Shown: positions 1 to 10,734 of the stretch, piece by piece
How positions within the stretch are numbered: the stretch's first letter is position 1
Layout of the letters: each line of letters starts with the position of its first letter
NCBI RefSeq assembly: GCF_964275005.1
Contig: NC_092690.1
Location: 13,370,787 to 13,434,786 of the forward strand
From: Diadema setosum
Taxonomy: Eukaryota > Echinodermata > Echinoidea > Diadematoida > Diadematidae
Direction of reading: 5' to 3'
Length of the DNA stretch: 64,000 bases
Translations under genes and position numbers: made by a program
Notes under the pieces: generated by a model
The model's database searches: none
Told to the model about the DNA's origin: nothing
The model's input: only the letters and a program-made list of their open reading frames with translations

Positions 1-497
1 ATATCAAAGCTTGCAATACGCTTGATTTGCCAAAGGACCAAAGGAAAATGTCTTCCCCGATGTGACTTGTCACTTTTCTTCAGGAAAACTGGTGCTTAAT
101 GAACATAGGTGAATAAAATCAACACCTACTGAAGCATGATACCATATACATGAATGTATTTTTTTCTTTATATACATTAATATTTAACGTACTTAACTTT
201 TCTAGCATAATGAAAAGAGCACTTGACTTACCTCTTTCAGAAATCATGGGAATACCCATTGTTATAGTAACAAGTCTATAAACTTCGTTCTTTTCATGCC
301 AAATAAATTTTGTAGAATTCTCCATTTTTTCCTCCCTATGTTGTTGTCCAAAAATAATATCACGAACTGTATATAGAAGAATTCTTATCCAGCAATGATT
401 AATCCTGTCCGATTTTCCTCAAACTTTCACTGATGCGTTCTATCAGTATTTCTGCATTCACTCAATATATTCACATCTTAACTGGTCTTTGGTTTCT
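1..497. repeat. Dispersed repeat / MITE half, duplicated at 28,126-28,882
   Basis: Positions 1-497 are nearly identical to 28,126-28,602 continued at 28,872-28,882. The part from about 290 to 497 belongs to a foldback MITE family whose end reads GGTCTTTGGTTTC, present as complete elements at 56.7-57.2 and 63.2-63.75 kb. The short ORFs here are shadows of this repeat. The left end may continue outside the window. Confidence 0.75.
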
Positions 498-740
498 CAC
501 GTGAACACAGACGCTCGTGCACACAAAGGCAGGACAAACGACAAAAGACATTGGGAAGGGGCAATTAGAGAGAGAGAGAGAGATGGAGAGAGAGGGAAAG
601 AAGGAAGGATGGAAAGAAGAAAGGAAGGAGGACTGTGGAAAGGAAGGAAGGATCCGCAGCAGCACATGGCGAGCAGTACACATTACCAGACGCCATTCAC
701 TGACATGGGAACAGTAATTGACATTAGATAGATGATACAA
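498..740 (-). repeat. Repeat block shared with 12.35-12.83 and 30.08-30.62 kb
   Basis: A GA-rich purine tract followed by GATCCGCAGCAGCACATGG and related sequence recurs upstream of three exon 1 copies of the local gene family. On the minus strand the longer copies begin near a TTGAA-rich tail, which is typical of a LINE 3' untranslated region. It is either an inherited part of the gene duplication unit or three insertions of one LINE tail. The serine/proline-rich ORF on the minus strand is low-complexity noise. Confidence 0.55.
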
Positions 741-1122
741 ATGAACTAATGAAAAAAAAAAATCAGGCGGACTAGAAAAAATGAAAATAACAACATAATC
801 ACTGCATTATTTTGAAAAAAATAAAAAAAATGTCTAGACTCTAAGCAAGGTACTGTGACTCTACCCACCCCCCCCCCACACACACACACACAAACACATT
901 TGTGGCTTTTAAAAGTAAAAGTAAAAGTAATTTTATAGTCTTATCATGTAAAAGATCCATGAAACACTGAATATCAATAAATCGACAGGCAAGATGGACT
1001 TTCACAGTTTCATCGAAAGTAGAGAAAAGGGATGGGAAATGAGGGAAATGAATGAAAACATCCTAGCTAACTTGGTGTACGGAGGATGTATCCCGGGCAT
1101 TTTTACTTACTCCTTGAATAAG

Positions 1123-1298
1123 GTGTGTGTGTGTGTGTGTGTGCGTTTCTGTGTGTGTGTGTGTGTTTGTATTAATTTTGTTGTTGTGTTTTAAAGAAAG
1201 AAGAGAGAGGAAAAATGATAATTAGATAATTGATTAAAGAATTAATTATGCATCTCAATTATCATATAAAAAAAAATATATATATACATATATATGTA

Positions 1299-1333
<35 letters not shown>
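1123..1333. repeat. GT and AT microsatellites
   Basis: A GT run at about 1,123-1,170 is followed by an AT/TATG run at about 1,276-1,333. No gene is visible between 740 and 1,700 apart from these simple repeats. Confidence 0.85.
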
Positions 1334-1700
1334 TACAGTAGGCCTACGTTGTTTTAAGAAATTCAACAAAACATACACACAATTCAAAGAAGCAAGAGAA
1401 GAAGCACAATATTGAATCAATATAATCATTTTACAAATTTAGTGCACAAACATACCTCAAAATATCCTGATTATTCTACTCCGATAAAACGTAAAAACGA
1501 TAAAAGTCCATTCTCAGGGAATCCCCAATCCTAGATACACCTCGAGAATTTCATGATCATAGGCCAGTCAGGAGTGTTTGACAACTGCAGTTACCCCTGA
1601 ATTTAATTGTTGCCGTTTTTATCTTTTCTTTTTTGTGTGTGAAACGCGATTGAGTGCCGCTGTTCATCGAGGGTAACAGCAACTCGCACATTTAGCGCAT

Positions 1701-1715
1701 ACCGCCCTCTTGCGG
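1701..1715 (+). promoter_or_regulatory. Conserved upstream motif of gene copy A
   Basis: ACCGCCCTCTTGCGG occurs just upstream of exon 1 in copy A and, identically, at 16,929-16,943 and 22,438-22,452. A degenerate version (ACGCCCTCATACGGC) lies at about 32,118 in front of copy C. It resembles the reverse complement of the CTCF core. That role is inference; the conservation is direct. Confidence 0.5.
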
Positions 1716-1722
1716 CAAGAGC

Positions 1723-1729
1723 TATAAAG
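1723..1729 (+). promoter_or_regulatory. TATA box of gene copy A
   Basis: TATAAAG lies about 30 bp before the likely transcription start of the degenerate copy A and corresponds in layout to the TATAAAAG of copy C at 32,311. No comparable TATA is visible before copy B. Confidence 0.45.
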
Positions 1730-1751
1730 AGTCTTACCCGATCATACCATG

Positions 1752-1972
1752 TTGCACTGATACAGTGGATCATACTAGTCGGCGAAGGTTTTCGACTTGA
1801 GGAGGTTTTCCAAGGTGAAAAGTCTCATTCTGTCGGAGACTAAGCATGGAATGGTCATATGCCAGTTTGGCTCTTTTAAACCATTCCAAGAACTTGCTCT
1901 GTCAAAGATGGCGGAAAAGATGATGAAATTGCCCAACGCTGGAAGGAGTTCGGTTGAGTCGGAGGTTAGGAG
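1752..1972 (+). pseudogene. Exon 1 of gene copy A, decayed
   Basis: This is the first exon of the local three-exon gene family. The portion 1,851-1,972 is 122 nt from the conserved ATG, the same length as copy C (32,769-32,890), and encodes KMAEKMMKLPNAGRSSVESEV in line with the EMARRMKECPNAGGDSVESEV of copy C. The splice donor is lost: where copies B and C read AG|GTAAGTC, this copy reads AG|GAAAATG. Upstream of the ATG it also carries one extra base relative to copy C. With the missing exon 2 this makes copy A a pseudogene. The protein is described under copies B and C. Confidence 0.75.
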
Positions 1973-2436
1973 GAAAATGTTCAATAATGTCCGTTTTATT
2001 GTTTTTCAATTCAATTCTATTCAAACTTTATTTCATTTTTCGAAAAGAACATTAACAGTTAACTTTCTTTGGTAACAGAGAATAAGGTTCCATAATTAAA
2101 ACAAAGTAAATTGAGAGAAATAAAATTTTGAGCCTTGGTAACAGATACGTTGTAATGTAAATTGACTGACTGAAGTGATAAAGAAGATATAACAATACGC
2201 AAAACATCGAAAAATGGAGGGACCCACTAAAAAGATAATGCTTGTAGAATGTGGGCCCCTCGTGTACAGAATGTCAATAGAATAATAATAATAATTGATA
2301 TGATTTATATAGCGCCAAATCCACTCTGCAGAGTGCTCTAGGCGCGGAAGGAAGAGAAAGTGAAGGAGATAAAGGACATACAAATATCAAATACATGTAA
2401 TGAGTAGTCAAATTGAGGCTTTAAACAAGTGAGTTT

Positions 2437-2958
2437 TTAGACTGCTTTTAAAGGAGTCTGATGAAGAACAATTTTTTCGGCTGAAGGTAAGTTATTCCAT
2501 AAGGTGGGAGCAGCATGGCCAAAGGCACGTGTGCCCCATATTGTAGTGAATCTTGGAATTATCAGAGAACCGGAGTTGGATGAGCGTAAAGATCTAGCAG
2601 GGATGTAATTATGGAGTAAGTCAATGTTATACTGAGGAGCAGCGCCCTGAATGCAATGAAAAGTCAAAAGTAAAATCTTAAAAATAATGCGATCTTTGAC
2701 TGATAACCAATGAAGTGATCTCAAAATAGGGGTGATGTGAGTGTGCTTCTTGGATAGTGTGATGATGCGTGCTGCCGCATTTTGAAGCCTCTGTAGCATG
2801 GAGAGCTGAGTTTGTGGTAAGTTAAATAAGACAGAGTTTCCAAAATCGAGCCTAGAGGATATCAAGGCATGGACTAATTTTTCGGTAGAAGAGCGGTTCA
2901 AATATTTTCTAATGAAGCCGATATTACGAAGTTGGTATCTTACAGATCTACAAATGCT
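2437..2958 (-). pseudogene. LINE ORF C-terminal region
   Basis: The frame reads RSSTEKLVHALISSRLDFGN, LQRLQNAAARII, HWLSVKDRIIFKILLLTF and FGHAAPTLWNNLP, the conserved C-terminal block found after the reverse transcriptase of CR1/L2/jockey-type elements. Its role is unclear in the family. It ends about 140 bp before the (ATT)n tail. Confidence 0.85.
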
Positions 2959-3971
2959 TCAAACTTCATGAGACATAGTCATATTACAATCTAGCATTAC
3001 ACCCAGGTTGCGACAGGTTTGGGACACACTAATTGACATACCGGAAAAGGAGATAAAATTAATGTCAAGTTTACCTAATTGTGTCTTCGAACCAAACATT
3101 AAAAACTCAGATTTATCCGTATTCAATTTCAAAGAATGTGAGTTCAGCCATGAATAAACATCGTTCATTGCATTCTCAAGCTGACTCAAAGCATGTAAGG
3201 CATCGGCCTGGTTAGGTTTGAAAGACAAATACAATTGAATGTCATCAGCGTATATGTGATAATTAATTTTGTGCTGGCGCAATATGTGTCCCAGGCTAAT
3301 AAGATAGATGGAAAACAAGGTGGGCCCGCCCACAGAGCCCTGTGGAACACCGTATTTGAGAGGCATAGCATTTGATTTACAGCTGTTGACACACACTGCC
3401 TGTGAATGGCATAAAAGGTAAGATTTAAACCATTCGTATGCCTGACCTTTTACACCAAGAGATTGGAGGGTGTTTAACAAAATTGCATGATTGACAGTAT
3501 CGAAGGCGGAGGACAAATCAAGTAAAATCAAAGCAGTGACATTTCCACGATCCATTTCCTGTAGGATGAAGTTTGACACATTGAGGAGAAGGGTTTCTAC
3601 GCTATGGTAAGGACGACATGCGGATTGAAAAGGATCGAATAAATTATTAACCAAGAGATAATCTGTAAGTCTGGAGAAAACAATCCTTTCCAAAATTTTA
3701 AACAAAAATGGAAGGTTACACACGGGGCGGTAATTTTGGAGTGAATCTGGGTCTAAGGAATTTTTTTTTTTCAAAAGAGGTGTTATATATGCAGATTTCA
3801 AACATGAGGGGACGTAACACTGATCAATACTTAGGTTCACAATCATTGAAATAATAGGAGCGAAAATGGATGAACAATCTTTTATCAATACAGTGGGGAC
3901 TGGATCTAAAGAACATGACTTGGGAGGTAATCTGCGAAGAAGAGCTTGGACCTCGTCGGGATCAGTGGGTT
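2959..3971 (-). pseudogene. LINE reverse transcriptase domain
   Basis: The minus-strand frame shows LQNYRPVCNLPFLFKILERIV, ALILLDLSSAFDTVNH, GVPQGSVGGPTLF and the catalytic YADD in YHIYADDIQLYLSF, followed by LNTDKSEFLMFG and NLGVMLD. These are the palm and thumb motifs of a CR1/L2-group reverse transcriptase in the expected order. The frame closes at a stop just after MSHEV, and the same frame goes on with RYQLRNIGFIRKYLNRSSTEKL, which indicates a single nonsense change. Confidence 0.9.
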
Positions 3972-5266
3972 TCAGGGTTTCAAGGGAAGCTGCGTGAGGG
4001 GCTCCTGCGCCGATTCGTCTGGACAGAGACTGTTACTGATAGTCTCTACCTTATTCCGAAAGTAATCGATGAAAGTCTCGGCCATTGCAGAACTGTCCGT
4101 GTGGGACGGTAATGGTGAAGATTGCTTTCGATTGAGAAGGCGGTTGGCAACGGAGAAGAGCCGTTTGGAATCTTCGCCACAGTCTTCGATGAGGCCCACG
4201 TAATAAGATCGTTTGGCCTTCTTCAGCAGGGAGTTTACCACATTCTTCTGAGCGCACAATAATTTCCTGTCAATTTCACTTTTACCGTTGGAAAGCCATT
4301 TGCGCTCGAGTCTCCTACGTTTCCGCTTCGCCGCTGCAATGTCAGAGTTGTACCAAGGACAGTCAGTGCGTTTCCTGATCTTTCGAGTCTTTGCAGGAGC
4401 ATGTATATTGAGGAGTCTGCTGAGCGCTGAGTTGTAATTTTCCACAACGCAGTCCACACTGTCAGTTGGGGAAGACATCAATTTGCAACTGACAATATCC
4501 TCGGCGAATGCTGTCCTGTTGATTTTCTTGATATTGCGGCAAGTGAATTCAGACATAACACGAGAAGGCTTTACAAACTTGAGCAAGCAGGAAACTGTAG
4601 AATGGTCTGAGATACCGGAAAAGACCTTGGGGCTGGAGTAGAGAACATTATCAGAGATTCGCACCATGATGACATCCAGAATATGACCCTTATCATGGGT
4701 AGGAGATGAGACGAGCTGGGAAATGCCATGGCCACTGATGAGATCATTGAACCTCAGCGTATTTGGGGCTGAAGTATTGTCAAAGTGGATGTTCAGATCC
4801 CCCGTGATCACCAAAGGTGATGGTCTGTACATAGTCTCATCAAGAAACTGTGAGAACTCGTCGAGAAATGTTGAGAAAGAGTGATTTCCAGGAAGTCTAT
4901 ACACAACGACGATGTCCACACAGGAGTGTGCGTTCGAAACAGTTCCATGCATTGACTCGAAGGTAGTGTATTTCCGTGATGGGTTTATGACAACTTGAAG
5001 GTTGTCCTTGTAGAGAAACCCAACTCCGCCTCCGCGCTTGGAGACCCTTGGACAGTGATGGAGGGTATAGCCACTCGGACGAAGATCGGCAATAGCTGCA
5101 TCATCAGACGAGGACAACCAGGTTTCGCAGATACATGTGAAATCTAAACGGTGATCGGTAATAAAATCTTGGAATACCGAAGATTTATTACGTAGGGAAC
5201 GGGCATTTAAAACACCTAACTTGAAGTTGTTATCAAAACAAAATTGACCACCTCGTTTTCCCCTAT
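3972..5266 (-). pseudogene. LINE apurinic endonuclease domain
   Basis: The minus strand from 5,266 encodes LGVLNARSLRNK, then FTCICETWLSSSDD, ITGDLNIHFD and SDHSTV, the ordered motifs of the APE endonuclease of non-LTR retrotransposons, which nicks target DNA to prime reverse transcription. It is followed by the linker rich in K and R (AAAKRKRRRLERKW) that precedes the reverse transcriptase. The frame ends at 3,972; the next frame resumes at once with PTDPDEVQALLRRLPPKSC, so a single-base frameshift separates endonuclease from reverse transcriptase. Confidence 0.85.
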
Positions 5267-5832
5267 AGGGCTTTTTACACTTGTGTTTCTTAACCCCGGA
5301 CTTTCTCTGACCCAGGACTATCGTTAGTCCCGTACCAATTTTTTCAGCTTTTTACACTCGCCAATTAGTCCCGTACTATCTCTTGTCCGGGGCTAAGGAG
5401 AAAACTGACCTTTTTACACTCGTCTTTCTTAGCCCCGGACTTTCCAAACCACATGAATATTCATAATTACGCTGTGTACTGTACACGTACACGCACGCAC
5501 CGGCAGCACTTGATTACCTCGTTTCTGATTGGTCAGTGAGGGTCGCACTTCGTCTCCGTCGCTTAGCCCAGGATTATTTTTTCGTTCTGTTTACACTCAC
5601 TTGCTTGGCACCGCAATTGCGGTGCTAGCACCGCAATTGCGGTGCTAACCCCTGCTATTTTGCAGGGCCAGATAGTACCGTACTATCGGTGGGGCTAGCC
5701 CACTTTGGCAAAAACGAGTGTAAACAGAAAGTGGGCTAAGGATAGTCCCGTACTATCGGTGGGGCTAAGGCCCCCCCTTAGCCCCACCGATAGTCCGGGG
5801 CTAAGCAAAAATTTACAAGTGTAAAAAGCCCT
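5267..5832. mobile_element. 566 bp MITE with 17 bp terminal inverted repeats inside the LINE
   Basis: The ends are AGGGCTTTTTACACTTG and CAAGTGTAAAAAGCCCT, flanked by a 3 bp duplication TAT. Removing the element plus one TAT restores the LINE frame (RRTH|RGKRGG), which fixes both boundaries. The interior repeats GGGGCTAAG/TAGTCC motifs, and at 5,609-5,646 two copies of the perfect palindrome GCACCGCAATTGCGGTGC are separated by TA. A 3 bp target duplication fits PIF/Harbinger-like transposases, but the family is not certain. Confidence 0.8.
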
Positions 5833-6269
5833 TATGTGTCCTCCGCCTTCTGTTAATACCGAGAGAGACAATCCGATTCCAGACAGTGGGGTTATCATTG
5901 CGCCATCTAGTTGAAATATGGCTTGAATTAAATGAACGAAGGGTTTGTGTATCATGAATGTCTTGAATTCGATGAGTTTTCGATTGTCGACAAATGCAGT
6001 CCATCACTCTCAGGGCCAGGATTCGGATTTATACCTCCAGATATCAATAACAAACTCTGAAATGTGGCCTCTGAGTTGGCATAATAGCGTACAGGGGTAC
6101 CAACATATTTCCCCTTTGATGGATAGGTTTGTGCATAATGTGCACTAACATTATGAAGGCAGATATTAGGCGTACATGCATCTAGGCAGTACCCTTGACA
6201 GCAATAACACAACAGGATCACAGTAAGTACAAAGGCTATAGAGGTGACCCGTTCAAGTGGTGACCACAC
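5833..6269 (-). pseudogene. LINE N-terminal segment with hydrophobic leader and 2A-like motif
   Basis: The minus-strand frame contains the hydrophobic stretch AFVLTVILLCYCCQG, then about 50 residues later SLLLISGGINPNPGPES. The NPGP box matches the core of 2A ribosome-skipping peptides, and 2A sequences are known in sea urchin L2 and CR1 retrotransposons; here the usual D and E of DxExNPGP are G and N. No in-frame ATG precedes the leader, so this copy is shifted relative to its start. Further downstream a second frame gives RRRRTH, which joins in frame with RGKRGGQF across the MITE at 5,267-5,832. Confidence 0.6.
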
Positions 6270-6447
6270 AGGTCATTGCACCACATTGCACCACGCCTTC
6301 TGTTTTCTCCATGACCTCATGCTTCACGACAGTAAGGGGCTGTAGAGTGTGGTGCCGGCGCGACCTCCGCCGGTGCTTCCCCCTGATGGCTGCCACTTGG
6401 GGCTGCACCTGTGGTGCAATGACCTGTGTGGTCACCACTTGAACGGG
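6248..6447. repeat. Perfect 37 bp inverted repeat in the LINE 5' region
   Basis: 6,248-6,284 and 6,411-6,447 are exact reverse complements (37 of 37), with 126 bp between them. The arm contains GGTGACCACACAGG. A transcript would form a long hairpin near the LINE 5' end. Confidence 0.85.
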
Positions 6448-7030
6448 TGCCGGGAAGCTGTGCCGCTTCACGCTGTGCCGACAGTGACTCTGTTTCGCTG
6501 CCTGCACCTCAAAATGAAAATGAAGTCAGAGAAAAAAAATGTATCTTTCACCCTGGATATACACTAACTTCACTTTTTTTTTTTATTCGTTCATTCGGGG
6601 TTTTTTTTCGGTCATTTTTCCCTCGCTCTTGGGGATGGAAATGGACTTGAGAAGCAAAGCAGTCTCTATGAATATTCAAAGAAGCAAGTTGATGGTGCAT
6701 GCTCTCACAATTTCTTATTCATTCCATATTCGAAAATTACAAAAATCTCATGTTTTAGCTGTATAAATGCAAACTTGCATTAAAACCATCCAAAATTAGA
6801 AGAAGAAAACAAAATATGTTAACTCTGATATATTTAGGTAAGGTAATATTATCTTCCCTATAATAGGTAAAGATAAACTTTTCCAGATTTCCTAATATTC
6901 ATAGAAGCTTGTGAGGGTATAGCATCATCAATTCGCTCATTTGAATATTCATAATGACTGGTCAAGAATTGTTTGCAGAAGAAATGAAAAAGTTGAGAAT
7001 GTCATATCTTCCTTATTTTGATTTCTGTAT

Positions 7031-7061
<31 letters not shown>

Positions 7062-7160
7062 GGACGCTTTTTTTTTTTTGTCTTTCTTTTAGAGTTTATC
7101 TATTTTAAGGTGGATTTCTTCTGCAACGTTTCCATGTGTGTGCTTTCATCTTACAAAAAG

Positions 7161-7363
7161 GATTAGACCGTGCAACGCAGAATGCAAAGGACAGGTGGTC
7201 CAAAAGGATTCTGCATATCGGGGCGACCTCGCCATTTGCAGATGTCGCTGAGAAGCTCACTCTAGTATACAAAAAGCTCTGTGAAGATGAATCCTCAACT
7301 CATCTCACATCGGAGGTTTTCATCATGGTTGTCAATAACAAACATCACTCGATGTTCAAATAA
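7161..7363 (+). pseudogene. Exon 3 of gene copy A
   Basis: The exon follows an AG acceptor and encodes LDRATQNAKDRWSKRILHI, then VAEKLTLVYKKLCEDESST and HHSMFK before a TAA. It is in frame over its 203 nt (2 + 67 x 3) and matches exon 3 of copy B (26,636-26,865), with two in-frame indels and the W of LHIWATS changed to G. The 6,630-7,160 stretch before it matches intron 2 of copy B. No exon 2 can be found upstream, so this exon is stranded. Confidence 0.75.
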
Positions 7364-7447
7364 AAAAAAAGGAAAGACTAAAGGAAAATAACAACCTTCG
7401 CTTTTGATAGGCCAACAGAGAAATTAAGATGTGCGTCATGATCGTAT

Positions 7448-7883
7448 AAGCCAGTTCGGGGTTCCAGTTTGAGCATTCAGAGCAGAAAAAGGTCATTTGT
7501 ACCGAGAGACTGGTTGGTTTTTAATTTCACTGAGATAAGCATCTGTACTGCTATGATTATTCATGTAATCCTTATAAATGCTGCCTGCCAGTACATCCAC
7601 CTGACAGCAAGCCTGGTATTTTGCAATGTTCACAAGAAAAGTTTGTTAATGTATTCAAAACAGCACAATGAAATGGATGCTTCCCAAAGTGTTGATTGAC
7701 AAACCATTCTTGTCACTTCATCTACACAGATTCATTCTTTGTTATAATACGAGTTCCATAAATTGCTATGTTGGGCAAGCTGCTGGATTACGTCGCTTTG
7801 AATTGAGTGAAGTGCCTAACCAACTGAGAAAAATGAAAGGTCATTTGTACCCATGTGCACATGAGCTATCTCCGAACTGGCTT
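7448..7883. mobile_element. 436 bp MITE, empty site preserved in copy B
   Basis: Ends are AAGCCAGTTCGG and CCGAACTGGCTT, with GGTCATTTGTACC repeated inside near each end. Copy B downstream of its exon 3 (about 26,930-26,970) has the flanks (GCGTCATGATCGTAT, then GTGTGAGC-like sequence) without the insert. Confidence 0.65.
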
Positions 7884-7900
7884 ATTGATATGGTGTGAGC

Positions 7901-7917
7901 TAACGCCCTCTATTGGC
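7901..7917 (+). promoter_or_regulatory. Conserved downstream motif of copy A
   Basis: TAACGCCCTCTATTGGC follows exon 3 in all three gene copies (also 26,974-26,990 and 39,016-39,032), embedded in the longer conserved GTGAGC...AATG context. It resembles the reverse-complement CTCF core. Function unknown. Confidence 0.45.
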
Positions 7918-8232
7918 AATGAAATCACTGCAGCAAGCCCTTTCGGAAAAATTCTCATAATTATCACACATTTATGTAGCGTGTTTGTCAAGTGAAGTGT
8001 AGTTCAAATGATAATGAGTACTATACCGCACTTCCATCACTTCGGGGCACTCTGGACGGTAAAATCCGGCCTCTCCAATACAAGGTGTTTGACATCACTT
8101 CTCTGGCAAGGATCGACCCACCATGCCCGTGAGGACTAGTCTGCTATAATCACGACACAAAGACATAAAAATCATCACAGCAATCGTGCTGTGCAATATT
8201 TCCGACATCTTTTTTTAATCCTAGCACATTAT

Positions 8233-8705
8233 AGGGCTCACACGGGTAAATAATTCCCCATAGAGACGTGTGTTAAAATTCAAATTTCAAAAAATTCTGT
8301 AAAATAGCTGGGAGAAATGAGGTGTTTTATCTTCACTAACCTGAATAAGTGAGATATTACCTTTCATCCATCAGATTGCCAGGGTGGGTTGTTCTGCTCT
8401 AATTCTGTCCAGGGGTCCGCAAAGCCAGACTACGAGTTCTTGTCACTCAAAAAATCACCCATTTTCCGTACACGTACCCAATGAAATATAGTCCCCTCAA
8501 ATTCCATCAGAAAAGCTTTCATCTTCCAACCAAAATGCAGTTTGTAGAGGAATTCATACTCAATATCTACAGCTATTCAGTTTTTTGCCAAACTACATCA
8601 TTACATCATTTTTAACTAATTTTTTTCTTCATTTATTTTGGTATCTTTGGTACGAATTTGTGAAGGGGTCTGGGACAGTCCATTTTATTTACAGGTGTGA
8701 GCCCT
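8233..8705. mobile_element. MITE with AGGGCTCACA ends
   Basis: AGGGCTCACAC at the left and GTGTGAGCCCT at the right are inverted, and similarity continues inward (GTAAATAA against TTATTTAC). No coding capacity. The target duplication is unclear. Confidence 0.6.
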
Positions 8706-9112
8706 GTAATGGCTCCCTTCACGCCAAGCCTTTTTGTGCGGCCAAAGGCCAGAGGGGGCGCTATACAAGTTTGACTTGTATACAGGATGATTGGAAAGAG
8801 TCACAATCCTGGACTATAATGAAAATCTTTGCCTTTATTTTAGCTTTGTTTTATTTGTTGATATCTTGAACAGGACGAAAATAGAGGTGAAATATACTAG
8901 CATGTAAGTATGATTAGTATCAAATTGAATTTGTAATCGTTGGGATGGTAACTATAAATAAAATGATTGAAAGAATGTAGCAATATTACCAAACACTTCA
9001 TTTAAAAGTTTGACTAAAATCGGACAATCCCCATTCAAAATCCCGGTTCGTATATATGCATTGTTAAAGTTCGTGTTCAGCCATAGCCTTTTGCAAAGGC
9101 AGCTTGCTCTAA

Positions 9113-9134
9113 TCAGGGAGGTGGCCACCTCCCT
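9113..9134. repeat. 22 bp perfect palindrome
   Basis: CAGGGAGGTGG and its reverse complement CCACCTCCCTG abut with no spacer. No gene is visible in 8,710-9,640. Confidence 0.6.
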
Positions 9135-9639
9135 GCTGTAATTTCGGCACACGTACACAGAGAAATCTCTTCCCACCTCCCTTGCAGAGAGCGATGGACT
9201 CACACATCCAACGAGCGACCGGCGAACTGCGAGAGTAGCTAGCTCCCAGCCGATCACTGTGTGCGCGCGAGTCCATCGCCCGCCGTATCATGCGAGTCCA
9301 TTGTTACTGCTGTACATTGATCCAAGGAGCTTGTTTGAAGCTCATTGATTAATTTAAGAAAATATATTATCTGAAAGAGGTAAGTAGAAGCGGTCTTCAA
9401 TCGGCCAAGATATCTATAGTGAAAATAATGATGTTGATTTTTTTTAACATTCTTTTGATACTGTTGTAAATTACGTCGTTGTATGTGAAATCAAAAGGTG
9501 TTGTAATCTTCACATCCAGTGACACCTATACACCAAAACTTTTAATGGTCATATCTTTTGAACAGATTGTCCAATTTTTATCAAATTTGCTGATGTGTTC
9601 TAATTAATCTGCTGCATTCAGTCAAGCCACATGTTAATT

Positions 9640-10614
9640 GGGGTTACATATTACATGTTAATTGGGGTTACAGAAAAAGGCAATAAGAATATGTACCAAC
9701 TCACATTATCTAGAACATACTGATCCATTATTCCTTAGACTAAACGTTCTTAAAGTTGACGATATACACAAATTTCAAACAGCAATATTTATGTTCAAAT
9801 ACACGCAAAATCTACTCCCACTCTTCCACAACGCATTTTCCCTTAACAGGGATGTCCATGCTTACCCCACGCGCCATCGTAATGATTTCCATTTGAATAA
9901 CCCTAAACTCCTATTAGCTCAAAAATCAATTCGGCATAACGGGCCTGATATTTGGAATTCACTCCCTCTCCACATAAAACAGTGCACATCTCTCTATTCC
10001 TTTAAGGCAAATACAAAGAAATATTTCTTGGCACAATATCATACGGTACAGTAATCATTAAACATGTACCTCTTATACTCAACAACAAGGCAATATTTGG
10101 TCCACCCCCTTTTTCCTTTCCTTTTACTTTGCTGCTTGACCCTTCGCCCATATTATAACATATCCAATCATTTTCTTAGAAGTGCTGACCATCAACACTT
10201 TCGCGCTTCATCACCTGCACACGCACTCACAGGCACCACTCCTGTTTACCAAGTAATTATATAAAACTGGATTTACACGCACTTTAACATGGCCCATCAG
10301 TATTAGTGTTCAAGTACTACAATAAAAAATGGTAATTTAACTCTGGCTGTCCGTCTGTTCAAGCACGGCTTATAACGGCGGCCCTCTGCATCATATGTAA
10401 ATATTATATATTGTACTGTGAATTAAGTCATTATTGGCCATATAAACATTTTGTATGTTATTTAACGTTTCATTTGTCTTTACATACAAAATATGACTTA
10501 CTATGTAATATGTCAATAATTTTCAGAATTGTATTTGTGTAATTGAACCTGCCTTTGTTATTTTTGTTATTCTGAAAGAAAATATGAAATGCAGAAAATA
10601 AAATCTTTTCAAAC
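9640..10614 (+). mobile_element. LINE 3' fragment
   Basis: 9,662-10,054 encodes the C-terminal part of a non-LTR retrotransposon ORF: LQKKAIRICTNSHYLEHTDP, DIHKFQTAIFMFKY and HNGPDIWNSLPLHIKQCTSL. It is clearly related to the C-terminal part of the minus-strand LINE at 18,380-18,826. The rest is a 3' untranslated region ending in an AATAAA-containing A-rich stretch at about 10,597-10,614. It looks like a 5'-truncated insertion. Confidence 0.8.
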
Positions 10615-10734
10615 ATATCCCTTTAACATAATTATGAATCACTGTGAGGACAAACCTTGACACTACTGACTTCAAACTTTTGCTCAGAGCTGCTCTCTTA
10701 CCATCTGAGGAATCAAAAGATTAAACTCAAATAT

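Larger units (their letters stand above)
2281..6510 (-). mobile_element. APE-type non-LTR retrotransposon (L2/CR1-like), nearly full length, decayed
   Basis: Read on the minus strand, this holds a 5' segment with an inverted repeat, a hydrophobic leader with a 2A-like NPGP motif, an apurinic endonuclease domain, a reverse transcriptase with a YADD box and the C-terminal region usual for the CR1/L2/Crack group. The 3' end carries ATTTATATAGCGCC-type sequence followed by an (ATT)n tail at 2,281-2,297. The coding frame is broken by a frameshift near 3,972, a stop between 2,901 and 2,959, and frame changes in the 5' part, so the copy is inactive. A 566 bp MITE interrupts it at 5,267-5,832. The insertion sits where exon 2 of gene copy A should be. 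Confidence 0.85.
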
